A stretch of DNA of 64,000 nucleotides from Devosia lacusdianchii (GTDB lineage Bacteria > Pseudomonadota > Alphaproteobacteria > Rhizobiales > Devosiaceae), in contig NZ_CP092483.1 in assembly GCF_022429625.1 (NCBI RefSeq), forward strand, positions 1,674,001 through 1,738,000, in the 5' to 3' direction. The notes beneath the pieces are model-generated. The model did no database searches. It was not told the DNA's origin and worked only from the letters and a program-made list of their open reading frames with translations. The position numbers and the translations under genes were made by a program. Below are positions 15,515 through 26,212 of the stretch, one piece after another (the first letter of the stretch is position 1; each line of letters begins with the position of its first letter).

Positions 15515-17863
15515 TCAGGGATCCTTGCATTTCCTTTGGACGACGGACCACGCCCCGGCCGAGGTGTCGGCAAGGCAGCGTCGGCGATCCCTGGCAGTCT
15601 CGCCCCACAGCAACTGGCTGAGATCGTCGGCCACCTGCGTGCGGTCGAACACATAGCTGTGCCCCAGCGACGATCCATAGGCCACGCCTTCTTCTTCCAC
15701 TGCGCTGGCATCTATGGTGTGCAGGTTCGGCATGACGATTGATCCATTGCCGCCCGTTCCTGCCATCCGTTCGTTGAAGACGTTGAGGAAGCGGCCGTTA
15801 TAGAGCACCTGGCCGGTCCGCAAAGGAATGTCGTATTGGGAGACGTAGAGGGTCGAATGCCAGATATGGGCGCCGACCGCGGGAAACTGCTGCGTGAAAC
15901 GACCCGCCGGGACGGCCGGCGCGGCGAAAACGCCCAGGCCGACGAGATCGTCCTCGGGCCCAACCCCCAGATCAGCACCCTCCGCACAAGCGCCAAACAT
16001 GGACAGGCCCAATGCATTCCCGGCGCTGTGCATGATCAGGGACACGTTCGAAGCGCCGAATGTGTTTGAAATAGCCATCATGACGGGCCTGAAACTCGCG
16101 CAGGCCAGATCGGCGGCCAGGATATCGCTTGGAAACGCGAAAGCGTTGGCGGCGGACGACCAGCTCAGGACGATCGGCACGCCCGGAAATCTGGAGCGCT
16201 CGGCGGTAACGGCCGCTCGTCGAATGGCGTCATAAAACGTGGTGTTGAAGCCATGAACAAAGACCATAGCCCGATCGGTCTGGTCGGCGACCTGATCGTG
16301 AGCCCGTGCGATGAAGCCGGTAACGTCGTCCTCGCTAAGCATCAGGCGAACGGGGTACTTCTGCCATTCGGTCTGGGCAAGCAGCTCGGCGCGTGCGGGG
16401 TCGTTCTCCGCTACCCAATTGCCGCCACCGGCGCCATAGGTGTCGAAGATCTCCTGCAGAATGCGTTCGCTCTCGACAGCCGGAATTGGGATCGCGACAT
16501 GCGCAATCCCAAAGCGCAGCTTGCCATCCGGGGAGGGGGCGTTGGCAAAGTCGATGTCGGGGCCGTTTTCGATGATCTCCCGATCGGTGACGAAGAGCAC
16601 CGGCACCGGAGAGCAAGTGATTTTGATGCAGGTTTCCAGCGCTATGGCTATTGAGCGCTGTTCCAGATGCGGATTGTCCGCCGACGCGGTCATGGCAGCG
16701 TTGTAAGCCACCAGCGGAGCATCGAAATTGCTGCGCGATTCCACTTCTGCAAGCGACATCAGCGCATCTGCCACACCGCTATCGGCGGACTTGCGCAGGA
16801 GGGCAAGGCCTTGCTCGTTTGCCGCCGGATTGCCCTCCAGGCCGAGCAGATAATCGCCTAGCCGAAGCTGCGACAGCGGACGATTGTCCAGGTCGAGCTG
16901 GTAGTAGCTGAGCGCCTCGCTGACCATGTCGTCGGTCACCTCGGGCTGCTGCAAAAGATAGTCGCCGGCAGCCGCCGCCGCGAAGGGGTCTTCGGTGGAC
17001 TTTTGGCGGAGCTGGCCAAAAAGATCATCCACTCGAAAGAAGCCTTCCGCCTCTTGCGACAGGTTCAGCGCCTTGATCGTGGCAAAGGTGTTGCCGGCTT
17101 CCGCCGCCTCGCCCAGAAGCGCGAGACCCCTCTGGCGATCGCCTTCGCCCTCTGAGGTCAGGAGCAGGTCAGACAGTCCCAGTTTCGACAGGACATCGCC
17201 GCGATCGATACCTGCCTGCCAGATTTGCTCGGCCTGGGCCTCGTTTGGTTCTCCGGCCACGCCAAACCGCGCCACTTCGGCCGAAAGCCGAAGGACCTCG
17301 ATTTGAGCCGTGGGCTCGAGCGTATCGAAACGCGGATTCTCGACCAGGGACTCGAGGTTCGAGCGCGCCGCGCTCAGGTCGGGAGTAACGAAGTCGCCCT
17401 TGATGAAGCCGGTGGCCACAAGCCTTTGCGCCAGCGGATCGTTCTGATTGGCAAATTCAAGATTCCGGGCAAAGTCCGCTTGATGCTGTTCAATGGTCCA
17501 GTTGGAGGAGTCGGTCGGCAATCCCAGCAGGTACTCGGCGGCAATCACACCGGAATTGGCGAGTTCGACAAGGGTGATCTCTCCCTGAACGGCTTCCTCG
17601 GCATTGAACGAGAAGCGCTGCATCGCGCCCTCGGTCAGGAGCTGGAGTGTCGCGGGATCAAGGTCCTCTTCGACCGGAAGCGCAAAAGTCAGCGGCTGAT
17701 CGCCAAGCTGGCGTATCCGGAACGGAACATCATTCGTCCCAAGGGCATTCAGCCCGGAATAGCCCTGTAGCAGATCGGCGGGCATTGCAGTCATCGCTGG
17801 CTGTGCTTGCGAAGAACTCGCAGTCAGGATGTACAACGCAAACGCTGTGAACCAGATACGCAT
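15515..17863 (-). CDS. Secreted DUF900-type alpha/beta-hydrolase with N-terminal Sel1/TPR-like region
   Basis: 782 residues from the ATG at 17863, where a signal peptide begins (FTAFALYILTASSSQAQ). About residues 30-430 are alpha-helical with Sel1-like stretches (for example GLALLGEAAEAGNTFA and GLALLRKSADSGVADALMSLAEV). The C-terminal half is a DUF900 hydrolase: VLFVTDREI, MVFVHGFNTTFYDAI, VLSWSSAANAFAF, and the nucleophile elbow IMHSAGN. DUF900 enzymes resemble lipases or esterases; no substrate is known. The gene is on the same strand as the GH127 operon but 81 bp after it, so co-transcription is uncertain. Conserved GHxS-like Ser and the HGF oxyanion motif suggest it is active. Confidence 0.75.
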   Translation of the reverse strand: MRIWFTAFALYILTASSSQAQPAMTAMPADLLQGYSGLNALGTNDVPFRIRQLGDQPLTFALPVEEDLDPATLQLLTEGAMQRFSFNAEEAVQGEITLVELANSGVIAAEYLLGLPTDSSNWTIEQHQADFARNLEFANQNDPLAQRLVATGFIKGDFVTPDLSAARSNLESLVENPRFDTLEPTAQIEVLRLSAEVARFGVAGEPNEAQAEQIWQAGIDRGDVLSKLGLSDLLLTSEGEGDRQRGLALLGEAAEAGNTFATIKALNLSQEAEGFFRVDDLFGQLRQKSTEDPFAAAAAGDYLLQQPEVTDDMVSEALSYYQLDLDNRPLSQLRLGDYLLGLEGNPAANEQGLALLRKSADSGVADALMSLAEVESRSNFDAPLVAYNAAMTASADNPHLEQRSIAIALETCIKITCSPVPVLFVTDREIIENGPDIDFANAPSPDGKLRFGIAHVAIPIPAVESERILQEIFDTYGAGGGNWVAENDPARAELLAQTEWQKYPVRLMLSEDDVTGFIARAHDQVADQTDRAMVFVHGFNTTFYDAIRRAAVTAERSRFPGVPIVLSWSSAANAFAFPSDILAADLACASFRPVMMAISNTFGASNVSLIMHSAGNALGLSMFGACAEGADLGVGPEDDLVGLGVFAAPAVPAGRFTQQFPAVGAHIWHSTLYVSQYDIPLRTGQVLYNGRFLNVFNERMAGTGGNGSIVMPNLHTIDASAVEEEGVAYGSSLGHSYVFDRTQVADDLSQLLWGETARDRRRCLADTSAGAWSVVQRKCKDP

Positions 17864-17944
17864 ATCCGCCCCGATCACGACTGGCCGATACTTGCCCAAA
17901 TCCAGCGTCCTGACCAGAAGGTAGAATCGCGTGGCGGCGTGTGA

Positions 17945-19837
17945 TCAGCCACTTCGTGTCCACGGGAAGGCCGTAATGCGAAGGGTTTGCGTACCGCAGG
18001 GGACGAGGTCCACGGTTTCGCTCGGTCCTACGCTTTCGACCGCCCCGATCGGCACGGTGTCGGCCAGACGATCCTCGGCGGTCAGCCCCCAGCCGGGAAC
18101 GCGTCGGGCAGCGGTCGTCAGGCGCAGTGGCGTGGTCTCGGGCAGCCACGGATTGGCCGGCATGGGCCGCCGCTGTGTGGCTGCGGTGATCGCGCTCGCC
18201 GACGCGCCTTGCTCCAGCGCGTAGTTCCATGAGCTGGCGGGAAGAAGCTCGAACTCGTCGAAGCCATCCGGATTGGCGGTAACGATCTCGGCCGTTTCCT
18301 CGATGCGCAGCGAAAAAGCCAGCGGCCCCCGCCAGACGGTCTTTGCTTCGGTCGCGCCAGTCGTGACCGAAACGTCGGCGGGGAATTCCGCGACCACCAC
18401 GTCGCCGGTCTGCCACTGCCGGGCGATGCGCAGGAAAGCGCCGGCGGCGACGCCATCCACGGGCGCGCCATTAACCTGTACGACGGGCGCCGCGCACCAA
18501 CCCGGAATGCGGACGAGTAGCGGGAACTCGAGCGGCGTCGAGGCGGTCACGCGGAAGCGGATGGTGTCTTCGAATGGATAGTCGGTCTCAGCGAGGATAG
18601 TGACGGTCGCATCTCCGATGCTGGCGGTCACCGCGGTCGGACCATGGGCGACGGCCGCGAGGCCGCCATCGCTGGTGGCCATCCAGGCATACTGCACATA
18701 TTTGGGCCAGCCCATGTGCAGGTTGTAGCAGCAGCAGTGGAAGCCGGCATGCGGGCTTAGCAGCAGGTCGTCGCCGTGGTCGTCGACAAATGGCAGCACG
18801 CCTTTGCGGTTGCGGCGCGCCACCGGCATGTTGGGCAGCGAATAGTATTGATGTTGGCGGAAATCCTTGGTGGTGGCCCCGGCCAGGAGGTTGAAGGCGA
18901 TGCGCTCCTGCTCGTCGCCGATGTCAGGGTCGGCCAGCGCCTTGAGCGCCATTGCATTGCTCAAGATCTGCTCGACCATCGAGCACAGTTCCACGCCCTG
19001 ATTGTCAGCGTGACCCGCAAGGCCCTCGGTGCCACTCCACATGCCAAAGGCCAGGCCGTGACGCGCACGGAGGTTGCGCCAGCCGGTCCCGAAGATGGTG
19101 CGATCGCTCTCCGCGCCGCTGCGTTGGTACAACACGACCGGATACTTCATTGCCTGCGAAACGTTGACGGCGTGGACGCTGCGATAGTCGCCCTCTGGCA
19201 CCTCCAGATCGGCGAAGAACTCGTTCCAGCGGTTTGCCTGTTCCCTCAGCGTGTCGGCCACGTCGAGCAGGAAGGTCTCCTGCGTGCGGTTATAGAGCCA
19301 GAACAGCGTATCGATCTGGTCGGCGGCGCGAGCCCGGGCCCAGTCGCGCAGAGGCTGGTTGGCTAGATTGTCGCCCAGATAGCGGGAATAGCGAAGCAGG
19401 GCGGGGATGATGCGGGGATCGCCGGTCGCCTCGCAATAGTCGCGCAGCGCCCAGGTGACGACCATGCGCGGCCACCAGTCCGGATTGGACAGCGGACCGA
19501 TCTGGCCGTTCTGCTGCTGACCGGCAAGGATGGCCTCGACCCAGCTTTGCGCCTTCGCCAGGAGGGCGGGGTCGTCGTGCAGTAAGGCCAGGCTGACGAG
19601 ACCGCGGAAGTAATAGGGGCCCTTCTCCCAGTTCTCGCCATCGCCGCCGCGCCAGGCGCTATCGGGCCCAAGTTCGGGGATCACCTCTTCTGCATGCCCG
19701 GTCATGCCTTCGGCCTGCAGCCGCAACTGATTAGCCAGCCAGCCGGAAGCGCGCACTTTCCCGAGATCGAGCGGGATGAGTGGCGTGGCATGAAGGGGCA
19801 GCCGATTGGCTGTGGCCTCAGGAATGGGCTGGCTCAT
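17945..19837 (-). CDS. Divergent GH127-like (DUF1680) glycoside hydrolase
   Basis: 630 residues without a signal peptide, so cytoplasmic. It belongs to the beta-L-arabinofuranosidase (DUF1680) superfamily but is far from the standard GH127 neighbour. Typical regions are the N-terminal VIPLDLGKVRA-like start, PYYFRGLVSLALL, and the helical toroid. The metal-cysteine catalytic pattern of GH127 seems kept in altered form: E271, then E283-L-C285, and three consecutive cysteines at 368-370 in FHCCCYNLHMGW, against the E-x-C and CxCC of classical members. It is the last gene of the sugar ABC operon, 30 bp after the ATPase gene. Substrate likely a furanoside related to that of the neighbour, but this is inference. 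Confidence 0.78.
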   Translation of the reverse strand: MSQPIPEATANRLPLHATPLIPLDLGKVRASGWLANQLRLQAEGMTGHAEEVIPELGPDSAWRGGDGENWEKGPYYFRGLVSLALLHDDPALLAKAQSWVEAILAGQQQNGQIGPLSNPDWWPRMVVTWALRDYCEATGDPRIIPALLRYSRYLGDNLANQPLRDWARARAADQIDTLFWLYNRTQETFLLDVADTLREQANRWNEFFADLEVPEGDYRSVHAVNVSQAMKYPVVLYQRSGAESDRTIFGTGWRNLRARHGLAFGMWSGTEGLAGHADNQGVELCSMVEQILSNAMALKALADPDIGDEQERIAFNLLAGATTKDFRQHQYYSLPNMPVARRNRKGVLPFVDDHGDDLLLSPHAGFHCCCYNLHMGWPKYVQYAWMATSDGGLAAVAHGPTAVTASIGDATVTILAETDYPFEDTIRFRVTASTPLEFPLLVRIPGWCAAPVVQVNGAPVDGVAAGAFLRIARQWQTGDVVVAEFPADVSVTTGATEAKTVWRGPLAFSLRIEETAEIVTANPDGFDEFELLPASSWNYALEQGASASAITAATQRRPMPANPWLPETTPLRLTTAARRVPGWGLTAEDRLADTVPIGAVESVGPSETVDLVPCGTQTLRITAFPWTRSG

Positions 19838-19867
19838 GATGGGTCTCGGTTGTCGGGAAGGGGGCGG

Positions 19868-20955
<1,088 letters not shown>

Positions 20956-20959
<4 letters not shown>

Positions 20960-22905
20960 GATTGTGCCCTCACCCAGACCAGCATCTCGCCCGGGCCGCG
21001 ATTGTCCCACAGGTGGTAGGGGACGAACCGAGCGGTGGCAGTGCGTTGCATCGGAATGTCGGCGCGATAGAGCTGGCCGTTCCAGCCGCTGGTGTCCTCG
21101 CGCAGGGCCGGGATGGAAACGCTGATGGCGCCGTGGAGGTCGCGGATGGGCGCCGTAGAGGTCTCGCCGAGCTTGCGACCGATGGTGATGGCGTTGAGCT
21201 GGTTGCCGTTATCGGCTTCTTCGAGGCAGTAGATCAGCGGGCCACGGGAGAGGGCGATCCGGCCGATATCCTGGCGCACTTTGGGGTTGGCCTGCCGCGA
21301 GATCAGGTGCATGGGCAGGGTCAGCGCCACCACGTCGCCATCGCGCCATTCCCGCTCGATGTCGAGATAGCCGAGGTTCTCGGCGACATCCACCGCGATC
21401 GCCTCGCCGCCGACACTGACGCTCGGGGCGTCGCACCAGGCGGGTATCCGCAGCGACAGCGTGAACCGCGTCGGCTGCGCCAGGTTCACGGTAAGGCGGA
21501 TCGCCCCGTCCCATGGATATTCGGTGTTCTGCGTCAAGGTCACCGGCGTGCTGGCGACCTCCAGACGGGCGACGCTGTCGCCATAAAGGTGCACGGCAAT
21601 GCTGTTGTCGGCCACGCCATACATGTAGGTGCCGACCGAGGCGACGAGCCGCGCGATATTGGGCGGGCAGCACGGGCAGCGGTGCCAGTTCCAGCGATGG
21701 TGATCGCCATGGCTCTCGAGCGGGTTCTCGTAGAAGAAGCGCGACCCATCGGCCGACAGGCCAGCCAGCGCTCCGTTGTAAAGCGCCTGCTCCAGGATAT
21801 CCGCATAGCGCCGGTCCGGCCGGCGGCCAAGCATTCGGCTGGCCCAGAAAACCAGGCCGACCGAGGCGCAGGTTTCGGCATAGGCGGTGTCGTTGGGCAG
21901 ATCGTAGTGCTGGGTGAAGCCTTCGTTCTTCGCCGACGAGCCGATGCCGCCGGTCACATACATCTGCTTGCCGGTAAGGTCGTCCCACAGCACCTCGAGT
22001 GCTTTCGTCAGGCTGTCATCGGCATATTCGGCCGCAATGTCGGCCATGCCCGAATAGAGATACATGGCACGCACGGCGTGGCCGACCACCTTGGTCTGCT
22101 GGCGCACGGGCAGGTGGGCCTGGGTGTATTCGGGCGTGTGATGGACGTAGTCCAGCGGGTCTTCCCCACGAGCGCGGGCCTCGATGTCGAAATAATGGGG
22201 CTGCTGCCCGCGCGCATCGACGAAGAACCTGGCGAGCTCCATGTAGCGTTGTTCGCCGGTCTCGCGCGCCAGCCGCACCAGGGCCAGCTCGATCTCCTCA
22301 TGCCCGCAATAGCCGGCCTTCTGGTCCGGTCCTGGCCCGAAGGTGGCCGCGATGTGATCGGCATAGCGACACATCACGTCAAGCAGCTTTCGCTTGCCGG
22401 TGGCCTGGTGATAGGCCACCGCTGCCTCGATCAGGTGGCCGGCGCAGTAGAGTTCGTGGCAGTCGCGCAGATTGGTCCAGCGCTTGCCGGGCTGCATACG
22501 GATATACCAGGAGTTGCAGTAGCCGTCGGGCTGCTGCAGGCGAGCGAACATGTCGATGATGCCATCCATCTTGGCTTCGGTATCGGCGTTGGGCCGCCGA
22601 TAGAGCGCATAAGCACCCGCCTCGATGACCTTGGCGACGTCGGAATCCCAGAACATCTGGGCGGTTACCGTGTCATGCACGCCATTGCTGCGCCGATGAA
22701 ACGGCAGCCGCATTTCTGGCACCGGGCGGGCGGGGTCGATCTGGTCGAACATCCCGGCCGCAAGGCAGCGGTCATAGAGAATGGCGACAGTCCTGTCGGC
22801 CACCGCATCAACATGCCGGCCCCAGAAGCCGGATACTTCAACCTGCGGAATGCGCGGCGGCCGGAAGGTGGTGGGCGCGACGGCGGAAATGGTACGGGTG
22901 GTCAT
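20956..22905 (-). CDS. GH127 beta-L-arabinofuranosidase
   Basis: 649 residues, close to the 658 of Bifidobacterium longum HypBA1, the founding GH127 enzyme. The catalytic pattern is intact: E328 (acid/base position), E344-T-C346 sixteen residues later, and C410-P-C412-C413 in WHRCPCCPPN, matching the zinc-bound cysteine nucleophile site known in HypBA1. No signal peptide, so it acts in the cytoplasm on imported oligosaccharides. GH127 enzymes release L-arabinose from beta-1,2-linked arabinofuranosides such as those on hydroxyproline of extensins. It sits in a sugar ABC operon next to a hydroxyproline catabolic island, which supports this substrate. Strong family call; substrate is inferred. 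Confidence 0.9.
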
Positions 22906-22941
22906 GGTCGGTCCTTTCGGGGCAGGCGGCTCAGGCCGCGC

Positions 22942-23811
22942 TTATTTCACGGCGCCCGCGGTCAGCCCGCGGACGTAATAGCGTTGAAGCAGCAGGAAGA
23001 GCGCCAGGCACGGCAGCATCATCACGGTGACGCCCGACTGGATGGCGCCCCAGTTGATGGTGCCGAACTGACCGGAGGCCACGGCCGTCATCAGGATGGG
23101 CAGGGTGTACTTGTCCTGGTCGGTCATGAAGATCAGCGCCGCGAGGAACTCATTCCACGATCCGAGGAAAGCGAAGATCGCCACGGTCACGACGCCCGGG
23201 AACACGAGCGGCAGCATGATCTTGACCAGCACGTGCCACACCGAGGCGCCATCGACGCGAGCGGCTTCCTCGATCTCCTTCGGCACCGCATCGAAGGCGT
23301 TGCGCATCATGAAGACCGAGAACGGCAGTTGCAGCGTCACATAGACCAGGATGAGCCCGACCAATGAATTCTGCAGCCCCAGCCGCGACAGGATCAGGAA
23401 CAGGGGCGTCAGGATCGACTGGAATGGCACCATGATCGACATGATGATCAGCACGAACAGCGTGTTCTTGAACGGAAAGTTGAAGCGCGAGAAGCCGTAG
23501 CCGGCCAGCAGGCTGACGATCACTGAGACAAGGACGGTGCCCGTGGAGACGATGAGACTGTTGCCGGCATGGGTGGCGATGCCCGATCCGAAGCTGTCGA
23601 GCATGGTGTAGTTCTCGACCGTTGCACCCTCCACCGGCCAAGGTGGCAGCGGCGGTTGCCGGGCTTCACTGCCACGTTTGAAGCTGACCAGTACGCTCCA
23701 GGCGAGGGGCGCGAGAAACAGGAACGCCATGGTCATGCCGAAGCCGTGACGGGCGATGCCGGTGAGGATGGCCTTGCGCCGGCGCAGGGATTGGCGAGTG
23801 CTCGGCATCAT
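22942..23811 (-). CDS. Carbohydrate ABC transporter permease (MalG type)
   Basis: 289 residues with six predicted membrane segments. The ATPase-contact EAA loop is visible as EEAARVDGASVWHVLVKIMLPL, and the C-terminus reads QRYYVRGLTAGAVK, a usual end for CUT1 permeases. Its start overlaps the stop of the partner permease (ATGA). It imports a sugar or oligosaccharide for the GH127 enzymes. Confidence 0.9.
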   Translation of the reverse strand: MMPSTRQSLRRRKAILTGIARHGFGMTMAFLFLAPLAWSVLVSFKRGSEARQPPLPPWPVEGATVENYTMLDSFGSGIATHAGNSLIVSTGTVLVSVIVSLLAGYGFSRFNFPFKNTLFVLIIMSIMVPFQSILTPLFLILSRLGLQNSLVGLILVYVTLQLPFSVFMMRNAFDAVPKEIEEAARVDGASVWHVLVKIMLPLVFPGVVTVAIFAFLGSWNEFLAALIFMTDQDKYTLPILMTAVASGQFGTINWGAIQSGVTVMMLPCLALFLLLQRYYVRGLTAGAVK

Positions 23812-24749
23812 ATGCCCTCATGCGTGCGTAGAAGACGAAGCTGGACCACGCTGATGGCCAGCAGGATGCCCAGCAGCACCATGGAGAGCGCGGCTCCATA
23901 GCCCATGCGGAAGGACACGAAGGACGAGTTGAAGATCCAGTAGACCGCCGTGAGCGTGCTGTTGCGCGGGCCGCCATGGGCGATGATGTAGAACTGGTCG
24001 AAAGCCAGCATCGACCCGGCCACCGACAGGATCAGCGCCAGCGCGATCGTGCGTCGCATTAGCGGCAGCGTGATGCGGGTAAAGCGCTGGGCCGCTGACG
24101 CTCCGTCGATCCGGGCTGCCTCGCGCACGTCGGTGGGAATGCCCTGCAAGCCCGTCATCAGGATGATCATGGTGAAGCCGGCGGTCTTCCACGCAACCAT
24201 GACCACGATGGACCAGAACGTTGCGTCGAAATTGGCGAGGATATTGATCGGCTTTTCGGTGACACCGAGCCGTTGTAGCGCCGGGGCAAAAAGCCCCGCA
24301 TCCATGTTCATCAGCCAGGCCCAGAGCAGGCTGGCGGAGCCGAAGCCCACCACCACTGGCAGGAAATAGACCGTGCGGTAGAAGCCGGCGAGCCGCCTCG
24401 GCCGCTCGACGAACAAAGCCAGCGGGAAAGCCACCGCGAAGATCACGATGGTGACAACAAGGGTGTAGTAGACGGTGAACCGCATCGAGTTCCAGAAGCG
24501 GCCGTCCTGAAATAGCGAGTAGTAGTTTTCGAGCCCGATGAATTTCGCCTGGCCGAGCAGAGGCCAGTTGTGCAGCGACATCCAGGCCGTCATCAGCAGG
24601 GGAATGACGAAGAAAGCGATAACCAGCAGCACGGCCGGCGCGATGAAGAGAAGGCCCACCAATTGCTTGCGCGCCAGGCGCGAACGGCGTGGTCGGCTCG
24701 GTCGGGTTAGCGACGCCACTGGGGTCGAGGCGGAAGTCATGCTGGTCAT
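23808..24749 (-). CDS. Carbohydrate ABC transporter permease (MalF type)
   Basis: 313 residues from the ATG at 24749 (another ATG three codons later is possible). It has six membrane spans and the EAA motif REAARIDGASAAQRFTRITLPL. It pairs with the MalG-type permease. A long intergenic region with two strong hairpins separates it from the binding-protein gene, so expression of the two may differ. Confidence 0.88.
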   Translation of the reverse strand: MTSMTSASTPVASLTRPSRPRRSRLARKQLVGLLFIAPAVLLVIAFFVIPLLMTAWMSLHNWPLLGQAKFIGLENYYSLFQDGRFWNSMRFTVYYTLVVTIVIFAVAFPLALFVERPRRLAGFYRTVYFLPVVVGFGSASLLWAWLMNMDAGLFAPALQRLGVTEKPINILANFDATFWSIVVMVAWKTAGFTMIILMTGLQGIPTDVREAARIDGASAAQRFTRITLPLMRRTIALALILSVAGSMLAFDQFYIIAHGGPRNSTLTAVYWIFNSSFVSFRMGYGAALSMVLLGILLAISVVQLRLLRTHEGI

Positions 24750-24780
24750 GGCCGATTGCCCGTATCTGGTGCAGGGAGGG

Positions 24781-24842
24781 CCGCGGGGCAGGGGGAGGAT
24801 TGCCCCGCGGGAGTTCACGGACCACCGGGGCGGTCCATGAAC
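24781..24842 (-). promoter_or_regulatory. Double stem-loop between binding-protein and permease genes
   Basis: Two strong stems lie just after the binding-protein stop on the minus strand. One is GTTCACGGACC with GGTCCATGAAC (24813-24842, one mismatch, 8-nt loop). The other is CCGCGGGGCA with TGCCCCGCGG (24781-24810, perfect 10 bp, 10-nt loop). No T-run follows. Such structures commonly protect the binding-protein mRNA and lower permease expression. Confidence 0.6.
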
Positions 24843-24850
24843 AAAGGCTC

Positions 24851-26101
24851 CTACTGGCCGAAGCCGTCGACGATGCCCTGCATGGTTTCCTGGGCATAGG
24901 TGATAGCCCCGGCCGGATCGTCGCCGAAGAAGGCCTCGGTCAGCATCTGTGCCCACGGACCTGTCGGGCTATTGATGAGATCGTTGTAGACAGGCGACGA
25001 TGGCGTGCGACCGATCGACATGGCCTCGGCCGCGATGGCGTAGCGCGGATCCTGGTCCTTAAGCGCTTCGGCCGCGACATCGGCACGCGTCGGCAGGCTG
25101 CCATGGCCGGCCATGATGGTCTGGCCCTCCACCGAATAGAGGAAGTTGACGAACTCGGTGATCGCATCGAGCTTGTCGGCGCTATGGCCGGCCGAGATGG
25201 CAAAGTTGTCGCCGCCGCCGAACGAAGAGCGGCCGCCATCCTTGCCGGGCAGGAAGGTGATGCCATAGTCGAGGTCGGGATACTCGTTATTGAGCGTGCC
25301 GATGGCGAAGGCGCCGGACTGGGAGATACCGATATTTCCCGACGTGAATGTGCTGAGCCAAGTCGAGCCGCTATCGGTCTCGGCGCTTTCGGGCACGTAG
25401 CCTTTCTCGACCATGCCGCGGAAGAAGTTGACGGCATCGAGCATCTGCGGCGTGTCGAGGGTTACCGTCTTACCGTCGTCGGCAAAGATGTCGCCGCCCG
25501 AAGCCCAGACAAGTGGCAGGAAGGTGAAGGCGTTACAGCCCCCGCAAGCGCCGGCAAAGTAGAAGCCGTTAATGTCGCCGCCCAGCGCGTCAACCGCAGC
25601 CGCAGCCGCCTCGATCTCCGCCCAGTTGGTGGGCGCCTTTTCCGGATCGATACCGGCCTGGCGGAAAAGGTCCTTGTTCCAGATCAGTACCGACCCTTCG
25701 GCCAGCAGCGGCAACCCGTAGATTTTGCCGTCATAGCTACCCGCCTCGACATGCGCCTTGGAGAGCTGATCGAAATAGGGCAGTCCCTGCGCGAGGCTGC
25801 TGAGGTCCTCCAGCTGACCTGCGGCGGCGAAGGCCGGCGTATAGATCAGGTCCAGGCCGATAATGTCAGGGGCCGAGCCACCTGCCGCCGAGGTGGCATA
25901 TTTCTGCACCATCTGATCGGATGGCACGAGTTGCAGGTCGACTTGTGTCTCATGGCCGGAATTGAACGCCTCCACCAATGCGGGCAGCGCCTCGCCCTGG
26001 CGGGACCACATGGTCAACGTCGTCTGTGCCTGGACGGACGAGCTGGAAATCAGCGCGACCGCCATCGCCGCCAGAACGGCGGTGGTTGATATCGGTTTCA
26101 T
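24851..26101 (-). CDS. Sugar ABC transporter substrate-binding protein (CUT1)
   Basis: 416 residues from the ATG at 26101, preceded by a GGAGG site. A signal peptide ends near VQA|QTTLTMWSRQ. The mature protein is a MalE-like class: WSRQGEALPALVEAFN, GGSAPDIIGLDLIY, IYGLPLLAEGSVLIWNKDLFR and FGGGDNFAI. It captures the sugar for the GH127-linked importer. It lies downstream of the LacI gene on the same strand. Ligand probably an arabino-oligosaccharide if the GH127 link is right. Confidence 0.9.
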   Translation of the reverse strand: MKPISTTAVLAAMAVALISSSSVQAQTTLTMWSRQGEALPALVEAFNSGHETQVDLQLVPSDQMVQKYATSAAGGSAPDIIGLDLIYTPAFAAAGQLEDLSSLAQGLPYFDQLSKAHVEAGSYDGKIYGLPLLAEGSVLIWNKDLFRQAGIDPEKAPTNWAEIEAAAAAVDALGGDINGFYFAGACGGCNAFTFLPLVWASGGDIFADDGKTVTLDTPQMLDAVNFFRGMVEKGYVPESAETDSGSTWLSTFTSGNIGISQSGAFAIGTLNNEYPDLDYGITFLPGKDGGRSSFGGGDNFAISAGHSADKLDAITEFVNFLYSVEGQTIMAGHGSLPTRADVAAEALKDQDPRYAIAAEAMSIGRTPSSPVYNDLINSPTGPWAQMLTEAFFGDDPAGAITYAQETMQGIVDGFGQ

Positions 26102-26174
26102 GTCTATTCCTCCGTTTTTGGTCGCCCGTATCGGGCTCGACCGGATTTGCATGGTGCGGATGGATGGTTCTTTG

Positions 26175-26194
26175 CCGGCTAGCCGGATGCATCC
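26175..26194. promoter_or_regulatory. Adjacent perfect palindromes in the leader of the GH127 operon
   Basis: CCGGCTAGCCGG (26175-26186, 12 bp perfect) and GGATGCATCC (26185-26194, 10 bp perfect) lie between the LacI gene and the binding-protein gene, about 75-95 bp upstream of its start. They could be operators for an internal promoter. They do not resemble the ATTAA-type operator upstream of the LacI gene. Confidence 0.35.
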
Positions 26195-26212
26195 TTGTCC
26201 ACTGGTGGTCTG

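Noticed and set aside
20962..23367. Plus-strand frame of about 800 codons across the GH127 gene
   Set aside because: It mirrors GH127 and the permease in the opposite frame, rich in Gly/Arg/His/Asp as expected from GC-rich shadows; the minus strand carries all the catalytic residues.
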